Both the position numbers and the translations under genes were made by a program. Under the pieces are notes generated by a model. That model saw nothing but the letters and a program-made list of their open reading frames with translations. It was not told where the DNA came from and searched no databases. Source: Bacillota bacterium (lineage in GTDB: Bacteria; Bacillota; Dehalobacteriia; UBA4068). From it: a stretch of 19,689 nucleotides of DNA. The DNA lies in contig JAUMYD010000001.1 in NCBI GenBank assembly GCA_030528765.1, forward strand, positions 1 to 19,689. The letters are read 5' to 3'. This document shows positions 7,489 through 15,045 of this stretch, in pieces (within the stretch, counting starts at the first letter, position 1; each line of letters begins with the position of its first letter).

Positions 7489-9180
7489 TTACTCCAAAGA
7501 AAGCAGGAAATAGTAGAGGGGCTGCCCACCGGGGCGAAGCTCCACATCGAACTGGGGGAAGGCTTCCTGCACCCGCTCGGAGAGAGCGGCAGCCTCTTCC
7601 TCCGGCATATCATTGCCGTAGAAAAGGGAAAGCAGCTCCGGCTGAGAGGAGGCAGCAGACATCTTCCCCACCAGGCTCAGCAGCATCTCCTCCAGAGAGG
7701 GGCCGTTATCCACAATATCCCCCTGCAGCAGAGCCAGCACATCCTGATTTTTGATCTCAAAGCCATTGCATTTGGTATCCCGCACGGCATAGGTCAGCTC
7801 GCCGTTTACCGTATTGGCAGCTGCACCCTCCATGGCCTGGCGGTTCTTTCCGGCACTCTGCATGGAATCAAAGCCCATCATAGCAGAAATACCCTGGGTC
7901 ACGAACTTGCTGCGCACCACTTCCACCGGCTTTTCAGCCAGCTGCTTTGCCTGGTCCGCAGCAAGAATGATATTGCTGTTATTGGGAAGGATGACGATCT
8001 CCTCTGCCGGGCATTCCGCAATGGCCCGCAGCAGATCCTCCGCAGAGGGGTTCATGGTCTGGCCGCCGGAAATGACCATAGCGCCCAGCTCCTGATAAAG
8101 ATCGATCATCTCCTGCCCGGAGCAGACAGCGATCACGCCGCAAGCTGCTGCGGGAAGCTTCGGCTTTGCGGCAGCAGGTTCAGGGGTGGCTGTTTCCGCA
8201 GCGGCAGCTTCCGCAGCGGAGATCTGCGTCTCATGGTGCTGATCCCGCATGTTATCAATAATAATATCATGCAAGGAGCCGAACTGCGCGCAGTACTCCA
8301 GCACCTTCCAGGGCTGATTGTTATGGAAATGGATCTTGATGATCTGCTCATCCCCCACCACCAGCAGGCTGTCCCCGGGGGGTGTCTGGGAAAGATGCTC
8401 CCGGATGGTATCCAGAGGCAGCTTTTCCCCACGGATCAGCAGCTGGGTGCAGAAGGCAAACTCGATCTCCCCATCACAGGCGGCCGGGCCGCTGTACAGG
8501 GAAGCTGCCCTTAGGGGCTCCACAGGCACGGCAGCGGGCTCCTCCCGCACATATTCACCGGTCAGGGCAGAGAGGGCACCGGCCAGGAAGACCAGAATGC
8601 CCTTGCCGCCGGCATCCACCACGCCGGCTTCCTTCAGCACAGGCAAAATCTCCGGTGTGCGGGCCAAAGCCTCCTCACCGGCATGGGCCGCTTTTTTCAG
8701 CATAGTGATGACATCCGCGCCGGCTTGGGCAGCAGCCTCTGCCGCGGCAGCGTATTCCCGGAAAACCGTAAGGATGGTCCCCTCGACCGGCTTCATGACG
8801 GATTTATAAGAGAGATCCACCCCCTTCTGCAGAGCAGCGGCAAAGCCACGGGCATCCAAAATCTCCTGCCCGTTCATGGAAACAGCCAGGCCGCGAAAGA
8901 TCTGGGACAGGATGACGCCGCTGTTCCCCCGGGCCCCCATAAGGGTCCCCATGGAAAAATCCCCGGCGATCTTCCCTACGGAAAGGCCTTCCCCGGAGCG
9001 GGGGAGCTTTTCCCCGGCAGAGCTGACAGTAAGATACATATTGATCCCCGTATCCCCATCCGGGACCGGGAAAACATTCAGGGCATTTACTTCATCTTTG
9101 TGCTCGCCAAGATAGGCGCAGCCGCCACGCAGATACTTGCATAGCAGAGCGCCATCCAGGTGTTTGATCGATTCAGGCAT
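7489..9180 (-). CDS. fakA: Fatty acid kinase FakA-like (DhaL/DAK2 domain) protein
   Basis: FakA phosphorylates fatty acids held by a FakB (DegV-family) partner, feeding exogenous or recycled acyl chains into phospholipid synthesis. The 563-residue protein starts MPESIKHLDG, with AAGGAGG before the ATG; an in-frame extension further upstream would overlap asp23. The N-terminal DhaL domain has NVFPVPDGDTGINMY, with Mg/ATP-binding Asp41 and Asp43, and MGARGNSGVILSQ (about 81-93). GVVDAGGKGIL follows near residue 190. An Ala/Glu/Pro-rich linker separates it from the C-terminal domain (about 355-563). Sixteen bases separate it from asp23, so they form an operon. No fakB is visible in the window. 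Confidence 0.9.
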   Translation of the reverse strand: MPESIKHLDGALLCKYLRGGCAYLGEHKDEVNALNVFPVPDGDTGINMYLTVSSAGEKLPRSGEGLSVGKIAGDFSMGTLMGARGNSGVILSQIFRGLAVSMNGQEILDARGFAAALQKGVDLSYKSVMKPVEGTILTVFREYAAAAEAAAQAGADVITMLKKAAHAGEEALARTPEILPVLKEAGVVDAGGKGILVFLAGALSALTGEYVREEPAAVPVEPLRAASLYSGPAACDGEIEFAFCTQLLIRGEKLPLDTIREHLSQTPPGDSLLVVGDEQIIKIHFHNNQPWKVLEYCAQFGSLHDIIIDNMRDQHHETQISAAEAAAAETATPEPAAAKPKLPAAACGVIAVCSGQEMIDLYQELGAMVISGGQTMNPSAEDLLRAIAECPAEEIVILPNNSNIILAADQAKQLAEKPVEVVRSKFVTQGISAMMGFDSMQSAGKNRQAMEGAAANTVNGELTYAVRDTKCNGFEIKNQDVLALLQGDIVDNGPSLEEMLLSLVGKMSAASSQPELLSLFYGNDMPEEEAAALSERVQEAFPQFDVELRPGGQPLYYFLLSLE

Positions 9181-9196
9181 AAAGCTCCTCCTTATT

Positions 9197-9556
9197 TCAA
9201 TCGACAACACGCACGCCCTGAACATGGACTTCTACATGATCTACGGTCAGGCCGGTATGCTTTTCTACAATATATTTAACATTAGTGATCACGTTTTCGG
9301 CAATCATATGAATACGGTTGCCATAGCCAACCACGATGTTGACCCGGATCACCAGATGCTCTTCCCGGAGCATCACATCCACGCCCTTGGAGAGGGCTTC
9401 CCGGCCCAGCAGCTCGCTGAGGCCGTCCGCGAAGACCCGCTGGCTGACGACACCCACCACGCCAACGCATTCCGTGGTTGCGATCCCGGCCAGGGTGGCG
9501 ATCACATCCTTACTGACAGAGATAAGGCCATATTCCGTGATAATATCTTTACCCAT
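9197..9556 (-). CDS. Asp23/Gls24 family envelope stress protein
   Basis: 119 residues, typical of the small Asp23/Gls24 (YloU-like) family. It begins MGKDIITEYGLISVSKDVI, contains GVVGVVSQ and LVIRVNIVVGYGNRI, and ends with VEVHVQGVRVVD. These proteins are small cytoplasmic or membrane-associated factors linked to envelope stress in Firmicutes; the biochemical role is uncertain. GGGAGGAT precedes the ATG. It is first in the asp23-fakA pair, an arrangement conserved in many Firmicutes. Confidence 0.92.
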   Translation of the reverse strand: MGKDIITEYGLISVSKDVIATLAGIATTECVGVVGVVSQRVFADGLSELLGREALSKGVDVMLREEHLVIRVNIVVGYGNRIHMIAENVITNVKYIVEKHTGLTVDHVEVHVQGVRVVD

Positions 9557-9625
9557 GGTCTATCCTCCCGTTTAAAAATCTCTTCCCGCTCTGCAAAGCA
9601 TAGTCGGGGAATCTTATATGTTGCT

Positions 9626-9631
9626 ATTATA
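9626..9631 (-). promoter_or_regulatory. Probable -10 element of asp23-fakA
   Basis: A perfect TATAAT on the minus strand, about 70 bases before the asp23 start. No good -35 is seen at 16-18 bases (closest is TTTCAT), so activity may need an activator or another sigma-factor context. Confidence 0.45.
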
Positions 9632-9725
9632 CAATATATTCCCAGCAAATGAAACTACCATATTTTGTAGGATATGTGAAAATATCCTCAAAATACACTG
9701 AATTTCCCCTTTTTGGCAGGAAAAG

Positions 9726-9772
9726 GGCTTTCTTCTGCCGGAGCCGCTATCTCCGCAGGACGAAGGAAAGCC
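9726..9772. repeat. Imperfect inverted repeat abutting the gltX promoter
   Basis: GGCTTTC (9726-9732) pairs with GAAAGCC (9766-9772), and inside it CTGC/GCAG and GGAG/CTCC segments also pair. The element ends two bases before the -35 of gltX in the divergent asp23-gltX region (9557-9898), which otherwise holds only the two promoters. It may be a regulatory site or a remnant terminator. Confidence 0.4.
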
Positions 9773-9774
9773 TA

Positions 9775-9803
9775 TTGCCAAGAAAAAAAGTGGCTGGTAT
9801 AAT
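9775..9803 (+). promoter_or_regulatory. Promoter of gltX
   Basis: TTGCCA (9775-9780), a 17-base spacer, and an extended -10 TGGTATAAT whose TATAAT is at 9798-9803. Predicted start is near 9810, leaving a leader of about 90 nt. Confidence 0.7.
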
Positions 9804-9898
9804 ATGGTTTCAGGAAGAGCGGCTCAGCCCCCTTCCCCAGAAAAAGCAGAAATCCGGCCGGGCTGCGGAAAAGGCAGCAGGCCCTACAGAGGTGCAAT

Positions 9899-11533
9899 AT
9901 GAATTATAATCGTTTGGCAGAACTTCTCTTCCCCCATATTCAGGAGGAAGCCCAGCACTATGAAGAGCGCTTCCCCCGGCGGGAGCTGCCTGCAGAGGCG
10001 AAGGTGACCAGGATCGGCCCCAGCCCCACCGGCTTCGTCCACCTGGGGAACCTTTACAATGCCATCATCGGTGAGCGCCTGGCCCACCAGAGCGGCGGCG
10101 TTTTCTTCCTGCGCATTGAGGATACGGACAGCAAGCGGGAGGTCCCCGGCGCGGTGGAGACCCTGCTTTCTGCCATGGCCGGCTTTGGGGTCCACTTTGA
10201 CGAAGGCGCCACCATCGATGGGGAGATCGGCAGCTACGGCCCGTATCGCCAGCGGCAGCGCAAGGAGATCTATCAGTGCATCGCCAAAAAGCTGGTGCAG
10301 ATGGGCTATGCCTACCCCTGCTTCTGCACGGAGGAAAAGCTCAACACCATGCGCGAGCAGCAGATCGCCGGGAAGCTGAATTTCGGCTATTACGGCCAGT
10401 GGGCTGCCTGCAGGGATATGGATCATGAAAGTATCGAAGCCCGCGTGCAGGCCGGGGAGCCCTATGTGCTGCGCTTCCGCAGCCAGGGGGATCCGGAAAA
10501 CTTCCTGCCCGTGATGGATGCCATCCGCGGCGAGCTGAGCGTTCAGGAGAATTATCAGGATTTCGTCCTGCTGAAGAGCGACGGCATTCCCACCTATCAC
10601 TTTGCCCATGTGGTGGATGACCACCTGATGGGCACCACCCATGTGGTGCGCGGCGAGGAATGGCTGGCCACCCTGCCCATGCATGTGCAGCTCTTCGATA
10701 CCCTGGGCTGGCAGCGTCCCCTCTACTGCCACACTGCCCAGCTGATGAAGATCGATGGCGATGTGAAGCGCAAGCTGAGCAAGCGCAAAGATCCGGAGCT
10801 GGCACTGGAATACTACCAGGGCGAGGGCTATCTGCCGGATGCAGTCTGGGAATACCTGCTCACTGTGCTGAATTCCAACTATGAGCAGTGGCGCATCGAC
10901 AACCCGGAAGCCCATTACATGGAATTCCCCTTCTCCACAGAAAAGATGAGCAACAGCGGCGCCCTTTTTGACCTGGAAAAGCTGGAGAACATCAGCAAGG
11001 ATGTGCTCTGCGCCATGCCTGCGGAAGCCATCTACGAGGGTCTGCTGGGCTGGGCAGAACGCTACGACAAGGACTTCGCCGCCCTGCTGGCAGACCGGGA
11101 GTATGCCCTGGCCGTGCTGAACATCGGCAAGGGCGGGGATCGCCCCCGGAAAGATCTGGTCAACTGGAAGCAGGCCGTGGATTTCCTCAGCTTCTATTAT
11201 GCGCAGCGCTTCCGCATTGAGGATGAATTCCCCACCGATCTGGAAGCCAGAAAAGAGATCCTCAGCCGCTATCTGGAGCTGATCGATTTCAGCGATGACA
11301 ACGACGCCTGGTTCGCAAAGGTGAAGCAGATCTGTGAGGAGCAGAACTACGCCCTGCAGCCCAAGAAATACAAGAAGAACCCCGAGCTTTACCGGGGCAG
11401 CATTGTGGAAGTGAGCAACACCATCCGCGTGGCCATGACCGGCCGGCAGAACTCCCCTGATCTCTGGCAGATCACCCAGACCCTGGGTGAGGAACAGAGC
11501 CGGGCCCGCATCCGCGCCGCCATGGAGGGCTAA
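9899..11533 (+). CDS. gltX: Glutamyl-tRNA synthetase
   Basis: This class I enzyme charges tRNA with glutamate in the cytoplasm. The 544 residues begin with an extension of about 38 residues (MNYNRLAELLFPHIQ...) before the Rossmann fold, as in clostridial GltX. The HIGH-equivalent is PSPTGFVHLGN with H48-L-G-N51. The KMSKS-equivalent is KLSKR (292-296). A zinc-type knuckle is visible as C141-x-C143 and C171. LRIEDTDSKR (71-80) is the usual glutamate/ATP-site motif. The ribosome site GAGGTG is short-spaced. It has its own promoter and a downstream hairpin, so it is likely monocistronic. Whether it also charges tRNA-Gln cannot be told here. Confidence 0.95.
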   Translation: MNYNRLAELLFPHIQEEAQHYEERFPRRELPAEAKVTRIGPSPTGFVHLGNLYNAIIGERLAHQSGGVFFLRIEDTDSKREVPGAVETLLSAMAGFGVHFDEGATIDGEIGSYGPYRQRQRKEIYQCIAKKLVQMGYAYPCFCTEEKLNTMREQQIAGKLNFGYYGQWAACRDMDHESIEARVQAGEPYVLRFRSQGDPENFLPVMDAIRGELSVQENYQDFVLLKSDGIPTYHFAHVVDDHLMGTTHVVRGEEWLATLPMHVQLFDTLGWQRPLYCHTAQLMKIDGDVKRKLSKRKDPELALEYYQGEGYLPDAVWEYLLTVLNSNYEQWRIDNPEAHYMEFPFSTEKMSNSGALFDLEKLENISKDVLCAMPAEAIYEGLLGWAERYDKDFAALLADREYALAVLNIGKGGDRPRKDLVNWKQAVDFLSFYYAQRFRIEDEFPTDLEARKEILSRYLELIDFSDDNDAWFAKVKQICEEQNYALQPKKYKKNPELYRGSIVEVSNTIRVAMTGRQNSPDLWQITQTLGEEQSRARIRAAMEG

Positions 11534-11574
11534 GCTCCCCTTTCCCCGGAAGCATCTTTCAAAGCACGATCCCC

Positions 11575-11612
11575 GCGGAATCCAAAGGCCGCCGCCCTTG
11601 GATTCCGCTTTT
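11575..11612 (+). terminator. Intrinsic terminator of gltX
   Basis: GCGGAATCCAA (11575-11585) pairs with TTGGATTCCGC (11598-11608), with a few further pairs inside, followed by TTTT. An outer CCCCG/CGGGG pairing extends the palindrome. It lies about 40 bases after the gltX stop. Confidence 0.7.
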
Positions 11613-11635
11613 CAACGGGGAGATCGGGTTTGGAC

Positions 11636-11683
11636 AATCTTTGTACCCGCCGCTTTTTTGAAAAAGCGGCGGGTACAAAGATT
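11636..11683. repeat. Perfect 23-bp inverted repeat
   Basis: The arms 11636-11658 and 11661-11683 are exact reverse complements around a two-base centre. Each arm contains TTTGTACCCGCCGCTTTTT or its complement. It could form a very stable hairpin from either strand. No long U-tract follows the structure; the T-run is inside the stem. It looks like a dispersed palindromic element more than a terminator. Confidence 0.75.
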
Positions 11684-11730
11684 CTAAAGTCCTTCCTCTT
11701 TGCTGTCTTCCAGCCTGCCATATCCAAAAG

Positions 11731-11794
11731 ATCGCCACGTTGCCAGGCTGGGTCTTGCGCTGCAAGCCCACAGCTTGCCCGCCTCGCAATGACA
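11731..11794. repeat. TCATTGCGAGG-type dispersed repeat
   Basis: Read on the minus strand, the segment starts TGTCATTGCGAGGCGGGCAA and ends GTGGCGATCT. It contains internal palindromes such as GCAAGC/GCTTGC (11762-11778). From memory, similar TCATTGCGAGG...GTGGC(A/G)ATC elements are scattered in many unrelated bacterial genomes. The assignment rests on that recall and on the termini. Confidence 0.55.
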
Positions 11795-11927
11795 GAGGAA
11801 GAGCTTTTCTATCAGCCGGGCATACGCCAAATTCTTTCGCTCTTTTCTTTCAAAAAAAGAAGGCTCCACAGCCTTTTCAAAAAGCAGTTTACCCCACCTC
11901 AAACACTTAGGAGGCAGCAAGGCCGCC
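11795..11927. other. Non-coding remainder of the gltX-MFS spacer
   Basis: The 394-base spacer is mostly repeats. This last part has low-complexity pieces (TTCTTTCAAAAAAAGAA-like and TTTTCAAAAAGC) that resemble the centre of the 23-bp inverted repeat. AGGAGG lies about 13 bases before the next gene. No promoter or gene is evident. Confidence 0.4.
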
Positions 11928-13199
11928 ATGCATATCCGAATAATCGACCAATACCGCGGCCTGCCAAGGCCTGTCTATATTTTGGCCATTGCCCGGGTCA
12001 TCGTTGCCACGGGAACCTTTGTTTTTCCCTTTCTGACCATGTTCCTCAGCAGCAGGCTGAGCATGAACGATCAGGAGGTCAGCGGCTACCTGCTGCTGGT
12101 TGCCCTGGCACAGCTCCCCGCCAGCATGCTCGGGGGAAAGCTGGCAGACCGCTTTCCCAGGAAAAAGGTTTATGGCCTGGGGCTCTTTCTTTCCATCTTT
12201 TTCTTCGCGCTGAGCGGCTTTTTCTGCCACAGCCGGGCCGTGGTCTTCCTGATCCTGGGAGGCTATTTCTTTTCGAATCTTTGCCACCCCATCCTCTCTG
12301 CCATGATCATCGATGTCAGCCGGCCTGAGACCCGGCAGGAAAGCTATTCCCTGGTTTATCTGGGCTTTAACCTGGGCTATTCCATCGGCCCCCTGATCGC
12401 AGCCCTGCTTTTCGAAAAATACATCTCCTGGATCTTCTGGGGGCAGGCCATCATGGTGAGCCTGGCCGTGCTGCTGATCCTCCTCTTCATCCCCGGGAAA
12501 GCCCTGCAAAACAGCGAAGCAGCTCCTGCTTCCCCCGGGGAGCCTGTGGAGAAAAGCTCCCTCTGGAAGCTGCTGCGCCGGGATAAGCTGATGCTGATCT
12601 TCGCGGCCTGCATGATCTGCTATGCCTTTTCCTATGCGCAGACCTCCTACCTGCTGCCGCTGAATCTGGAGCTGGTGCAGGGGATCTCCCAGGCTGCAAA
12701 AAGCAACAGCCTGGTCTGGTCCTGCAATGGCCTGGTGGTCTGCCTGGCAGCCCCGCTGGTGGTGATGCTGACCAAGAAGAACTCCACCCTTTTCAACTGC
12801 GCGCTGGGGCTGCTCTTCTGTGCGCTGGGCTTTGGCGGCTCTGCTCTCATCGGGGAAAAAAACGCCCTTCTGCTTTTTCTGGTTTTCCTCTGGACAGTGG
12901 GCGAGATCCTCTGCAATACAAACAGCGGCCTCTTCATCGCCGGGCAGGCACCCCTTTCCCACAGAGCCCGCTATCAATCCATCTATGATGTCATCCAAAG
13001 CCTGGGGAAGGCCACCGGCCCCATCATCATGGGCCTTTTCTTGCTGAAAAGCAGCTATCAGCAGGGATGGCTGCTGGTGGGCGGGCTCTGCCTGCTGGCT
13101 GCCTTCGTGCTGCTGAAAAGCTGCCGTCTGAAGAACCCCGGCAGGAGCGGGCAGGAAGCGCCGCCTGGCAGTGCCGCTCCAATAAGCACTGAAGCCTGA
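11928..13199 (+). CDS. MFS family transporter, probable exporter
   Basis: 423 residues with about 12 hydrophobic segments. The loop between segments 2 and 3 carries the major facilitator motif A as GGKLADRFPRKK (69-80). A long hydrophilic loop near residues 190-215 (GKALQNSEAAPASPGEPVEK) separates the two halves. The size and motif fit drug/proton antiporters (DHA1-like), but the substrate cannot be read from the sequence. The start follows AGGAGG with a longer than usual spacer of about 13 bases; no better start is seen. It stands alone between a repeat island and convergent minus-strand elements. Confidence 0.85.
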   Translation: MHIRIIDQYRGLPRPVYILAIARVIVATGTFVFPFLTMFLSSRLSMNDQEVSGYLLLVALAQLPASMLGGKLADRFPRKKVYGLGLFLSIFFFALSGFFCHSRAVVFLILGGYFFSNLCHPILSAMIIDVSRPETRQESYSLVYLGFNLGYSIGPLIAALLFEKYISWIFWGQAIMVSLAVLLILLFIPGKALQNSEAAPASPGEPVEKSSLWKLLRRDKLMLIFAACMICYAFSYAQTSYLLPLNLELVQGISQAAKSNSLVWSCNGLVVCLAAPLVVMLTKKNSTLFNCALGLLFCALGFGGSALIGEKNALLLFLVFLWTVGEILCNTNSGLFIAGQAPLSHRARYQSIYDVIQSLGKATGPIIMGLFLLKSSYQQGWLLVGGLCLLAAFVLLKSCRLKNPGRSGQEAPPGSAAPISTEA

Positions 13200-13201
13200 A
13201 G

Positions 13202-13239
13202 GCCTGTCGGAAATCGGCAAAACAAAGTGCCGGACAGGC
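13202..13239 (+). other. Hairpin just after the MFS gene
   Basis: GCCTGTC-GG (13202-13210) pairs with CCGGACAGGC (13230-13239) with one bulged base. There is no U-tract, so it may protect the mRNA end rather than terminate. Actual termination may occur at the bidirectional hairpin at 13290-13315. Confidence 0.4.
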
Positions 13240-13285
13240 AGCCGCACTTCTTCCCCGCCGGGGAAACAGCAGGAAGCGGACAAGC

Positions 13286-13315
13286 AAAAAAGTCTGCCCG
13301 GCTAGAGGCAGACTT
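13286..13315 (-). terminator. Intrinsic terminator (minus strand; may work both ways)
   Basis: AAGTCTGCC (13290-13298) and GGCAGACTT (13307-13315) form a 9-bp stem with an 8-base loop. On the minus strand the structure runs into six U residues. On the plus strand the following CTTTG is weaker but could serve the MFS gene. Confidence 0.7.
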
Positions 13316-13382
13316 CTTTGTCTCGGATTAGCAGCAATAGCTATCCACATGATCGCATCTGTAAATTTGGGCAGAGACGAGC
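13286..13382 (-). ncRNA. Candidate small RNA of about 100 nt
   Basis: A consensus-like promoter ends at 13389 and an intrinsic terminator lies at 13286-13315, with no convincing gene between. The predicted transcript is about 97 nt. Inside it, GUCUC/GAGAC can pair around a smaller stem, and UCUGCCC near the 5' end could pair with the GGGCAGA arm of the terminator. An ATG frame runs through it but has no ribosome site. It could instead be the 3' end of the mRNA for the adjacent 68-residue gene. Confidence 0.4.
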
Positions 13383-13388
13383 ATAAAC

Positions 13389-13417
13389 ATTATACTCTTC
13401 CCGGGCCTGCTTGTCTA
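13389..13417 (-). promoter_or_regulatory. Promoter of the candidate small RNA
   Basis: On the minus strand TAGACA (13412-13417), a 17-base spacer, and a perfect TATAAT (13389-13394). The -35 overlaps the TAG stop codon of the 68-residue gene. Confidence 0.55.
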
Positions 13418-13621
13418 TTCTTTTTTGCGCTTTTTCGCCTCTCTGCGGGCCCGTGCCTCCTCCTGCTGACGAAGCTGATCCTCATAGCGGCGCAGCCTGC
13501 GTTCGGCCTCTGCCTCTGCGGCCTGCTTATCCTTTTCCGTGGGAGGGAAAAGCCGGGGCAGGAGCCAGCTGACCACGGCAACGATCAACAGCACGATAAT
13601 AATACGAAGATAAGTATCCAT
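13415..13621 (-). CDS. Small membrane-anchored coiled-coil protein, unknown function
   Basis: 68 residues. One N-terminal membrane helix (about residues 5-25: LRIIIVLLIVAVVSWLLPRL) is followed by a highly charged helix rich in Glu, Ala, Arg and Gln that ends with a basic tail (EAKKRKKE). This is the shape of a single-pass membrane protein with a cytoplasmic coiled coil. GGAGGG lies just before the ATG, which supports it as a real gene. It is divergent from the ChrA-type genes. I do not recognise a family. Confidence 0.7.
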   Translation of the reverse strand: MDTYLRIIIVLLIVAVVSWLLPRLFPPTEKDKQAAEAEAERRLRRYEDQLRQQEEARARREAKKRKKE

Positions 13622-13646
13622 AGTCCCTCCCGAGGCCTGGTCTTTC

Positions 13647-13673
13647 TTCCCCCGCCCGAAGAAGCCGGGGGAA
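13647..13673. other. Inverted repeat in the divergent region before the ChrA-type genes
   Basis: TTCCCCCG (13647-13654) and CGGGGGAA (13666-13673) are exact complements. An overlapping CTTCTTC/GAAGAAG pairing is also possible. It sits between the start of the 68-residue gene and the plus-strand promoter, so it may be a shared operator or leader hairpin. Confidence 0.35.
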
Positions 13674-13711
13674 TCGATCTATCTATTTTTCGCCGCCTGA
13701 AGATTTTTTCC

Positions 13712-13740
13712 TACCATATTTCTGAAAAAGGTGGTATAAT
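13712..13740 (+). promoter_or_regulatory. Extended -10 promoter of the ChrA-type pair
   Basis: TGGTATAAT, with TATAAT at 13735-13740, is an extended -10. The -35 position (13712-13717) is poor. TACCA/TGGTA at 13712-13716 and 13732-13736 form a small inverted repeat across the promoter. Confidence 0.55.
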
Positions 13741-13787
13741 ATATTTTAGTGTATGTTCTTTCCTTTGCTGCAGCAGGAGCCCTGCCC

Positions 13788-14375
13788 ATGAAAAAAAATT
13801 CTTTGGAAATTTTATGGATTTTTGCCCGCATCAGCGCAGCCAGCTTTGGCGGTGGCTATACAGTCCTGCCGCTGATGCAGCATGAGCTGGTGGATCAGCG
13901 CGGCTGGCTCACGGATCAGGAGCTGGCAGATATCTATGCGCTGGTGCAGTGCCAGCCCGGCCTTATCATGATCAACTGTGCCGTGCTCATCACCGTCCCC
14001 CGCTTTGGGAAGGCGGCGGGCATATGTGCAGCACTGGGTGTCATGCTGCCTCCCCTTCTGGTGGTGCTGCTGGTTTCTTCCCTGTTGAATAATTTTGCCC
14101 ACCTCCCCGCAGTGCAGCATGCACTGGCCGGGATCCGGGTCAGCGTGGCGGCGATGGTGGTCCACACTGCCTGGCGCATGATCAAAAGCGGCGTCAGGGG
14201 CTGGAGTTCTCTGCTGCTCTTTTTCCTCTCCCTGCTCCTGCTCTTCCTGGATCTGGTAAACCCCATCTTCATTATTCTGGGCTCAGCACTCTGTGGCATT
14301 CTGCTGGGCCTGCGGAAGCAAAAGGGGCAGAATGCAGCGCCGGCAAATGCAGAAAAGAAGGAGGAGGAAGCATGA
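13788..14375 (+). CDS. ChrA family transporter, N-terminal-type half
   Basis: 195 residues, one CHR domain of the short-chain chromate transporter family, whose members work as a pair of separate halves. It shows ASFGGGYTVLPLM (18-30) and ALVQCQPGLIMIN (51-63), the family's two conserved blocks, and about five or six hydrophobic segments. The tail is charged (AEKKEEEA). The ATG at 13788 has AGGAG eight bases upstream; a GTG at 13749 would add 13 residues without a ribosome site. The stop overlaps the next gene by ATGA. Family members export chromate, but in many bacteria the natural substrate is unproven. Confidence 0.88.
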   Translation: MKKNSLEILWIFARISAASFGGGYTVLPLMQHELVDQRGWLTDQELADIYALVQCQPGLIMINCAVLITVPRFGKAAGICAALGVMLPPLLVVLLVSSLLNNFAHLPAVQHALAGIRVSVAAMVVHTAWRMIKSGVRGWSSLLLFFLSLLLLFLDLVNPIFIILGSALCGILLGLRKQKGQNAAPANAEKKEEEA

Positions 14376-14923
14376 TCTATCTGCTGCTTTTCTGGGAATT
14401 TCTGAAGATCGGCCTTTTTACCCTGGGCGGCGGTCTGGCCTCCCTGCCCTTCCTCTATGAGCTGGCAGGCCGCTACGACTGGTTCACAAAAGCCCAGGTG
14501 GCGGATATGGTGGCTGTGGCAGAATGCACCCCCGGCCCACTGGCCATCAATATGGCGACCTACGCCGGTGTGCAGGCAGCGGGGATCCCCGGCGGTGTGC
14601 TGGCAACCACCGCCTTGATCATCCCCTCCATCCTGATCTCCCTTCTGGTCAGCACAGTGCTGGCCCACTGGGCAAAAGGGCCCGTGCTGCAGAATATTTT
14701 TTCCGGCATCCGCCCTGCGGTATCCGGCCTGCTTTCTTCCATTGCCCTTTCCATGGTATTTTTGGCTATTTTGGGTGTCAACGGCCCGGGGCAAGCCATA
14801 CTCTTCAATTATAAAGCCCTTATTTTCTTCATCCTGCTGCTTCCGGCTGTTTTCCGTCTGAAAAAGCACCCCATCGTCTATGTGGCCCTTGGCGCAGTGG
14901 TCGGGCTTATTTTCCGTTTTTAA
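14372..14923 (+). CDS. ChrA family transporter, C-terminal-type half
   Basis: 183 residues with the second CHR domain: GLFTLGGGLASLPFL (14-28) and ECTPGPLAINMATYAG (51-66), followed by hydrophobic segments. It starts four bases before the end of the first half, with AAGGAGGAGG upstream, so the two are translationally coupled and probably form a heterodimer in the membrane. A CGGCAA/TTGCCG hairpin follows the stop, but no U-tract is directly attached; readthrough into the synthase genes is possible. Confidence 0.88.
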   Translation: MIYLLLFWEFLKIGLFTLGGGLASLPFLYELAGRYDWFTKAQVADMVAVAECTPGPLAINMATYAGVQAAGIPGGVLATTALIIPSILISLLVSTVLAHWAKGPVLQNIFSGIRPAVSGLLSSIALSMVFLAILGVNGPGQAILFNYKALIFFILLLPAVFRLKKHPIVYVALGAVVGLIFRF

Positions 14924-15045
14924 CTGCTGTCTTTCGGCAAATGCAGGCTTGCCGATCCCCGGGCTTTGCTATTGTCTCCGTTTTCTTTTGTCTCACTTGG
15001 GTTCGTTTTATTTTATTTTTATTTTTTATACTATATCTTTATATC

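Noticed and set aside
9884..10915. A minus-strand open frame opposite gltX
   Set aside because: Antisense shadow of a synthetase with clear HIGH and KMSKS-type motifs.
11630..12328. A plus-strand open frame running from the repeat island into the MFS gene
   Set aside because: It crosses the 23-bp inverted repeat and overlaps the MFS gene in another frame; no ribosome site or family match.
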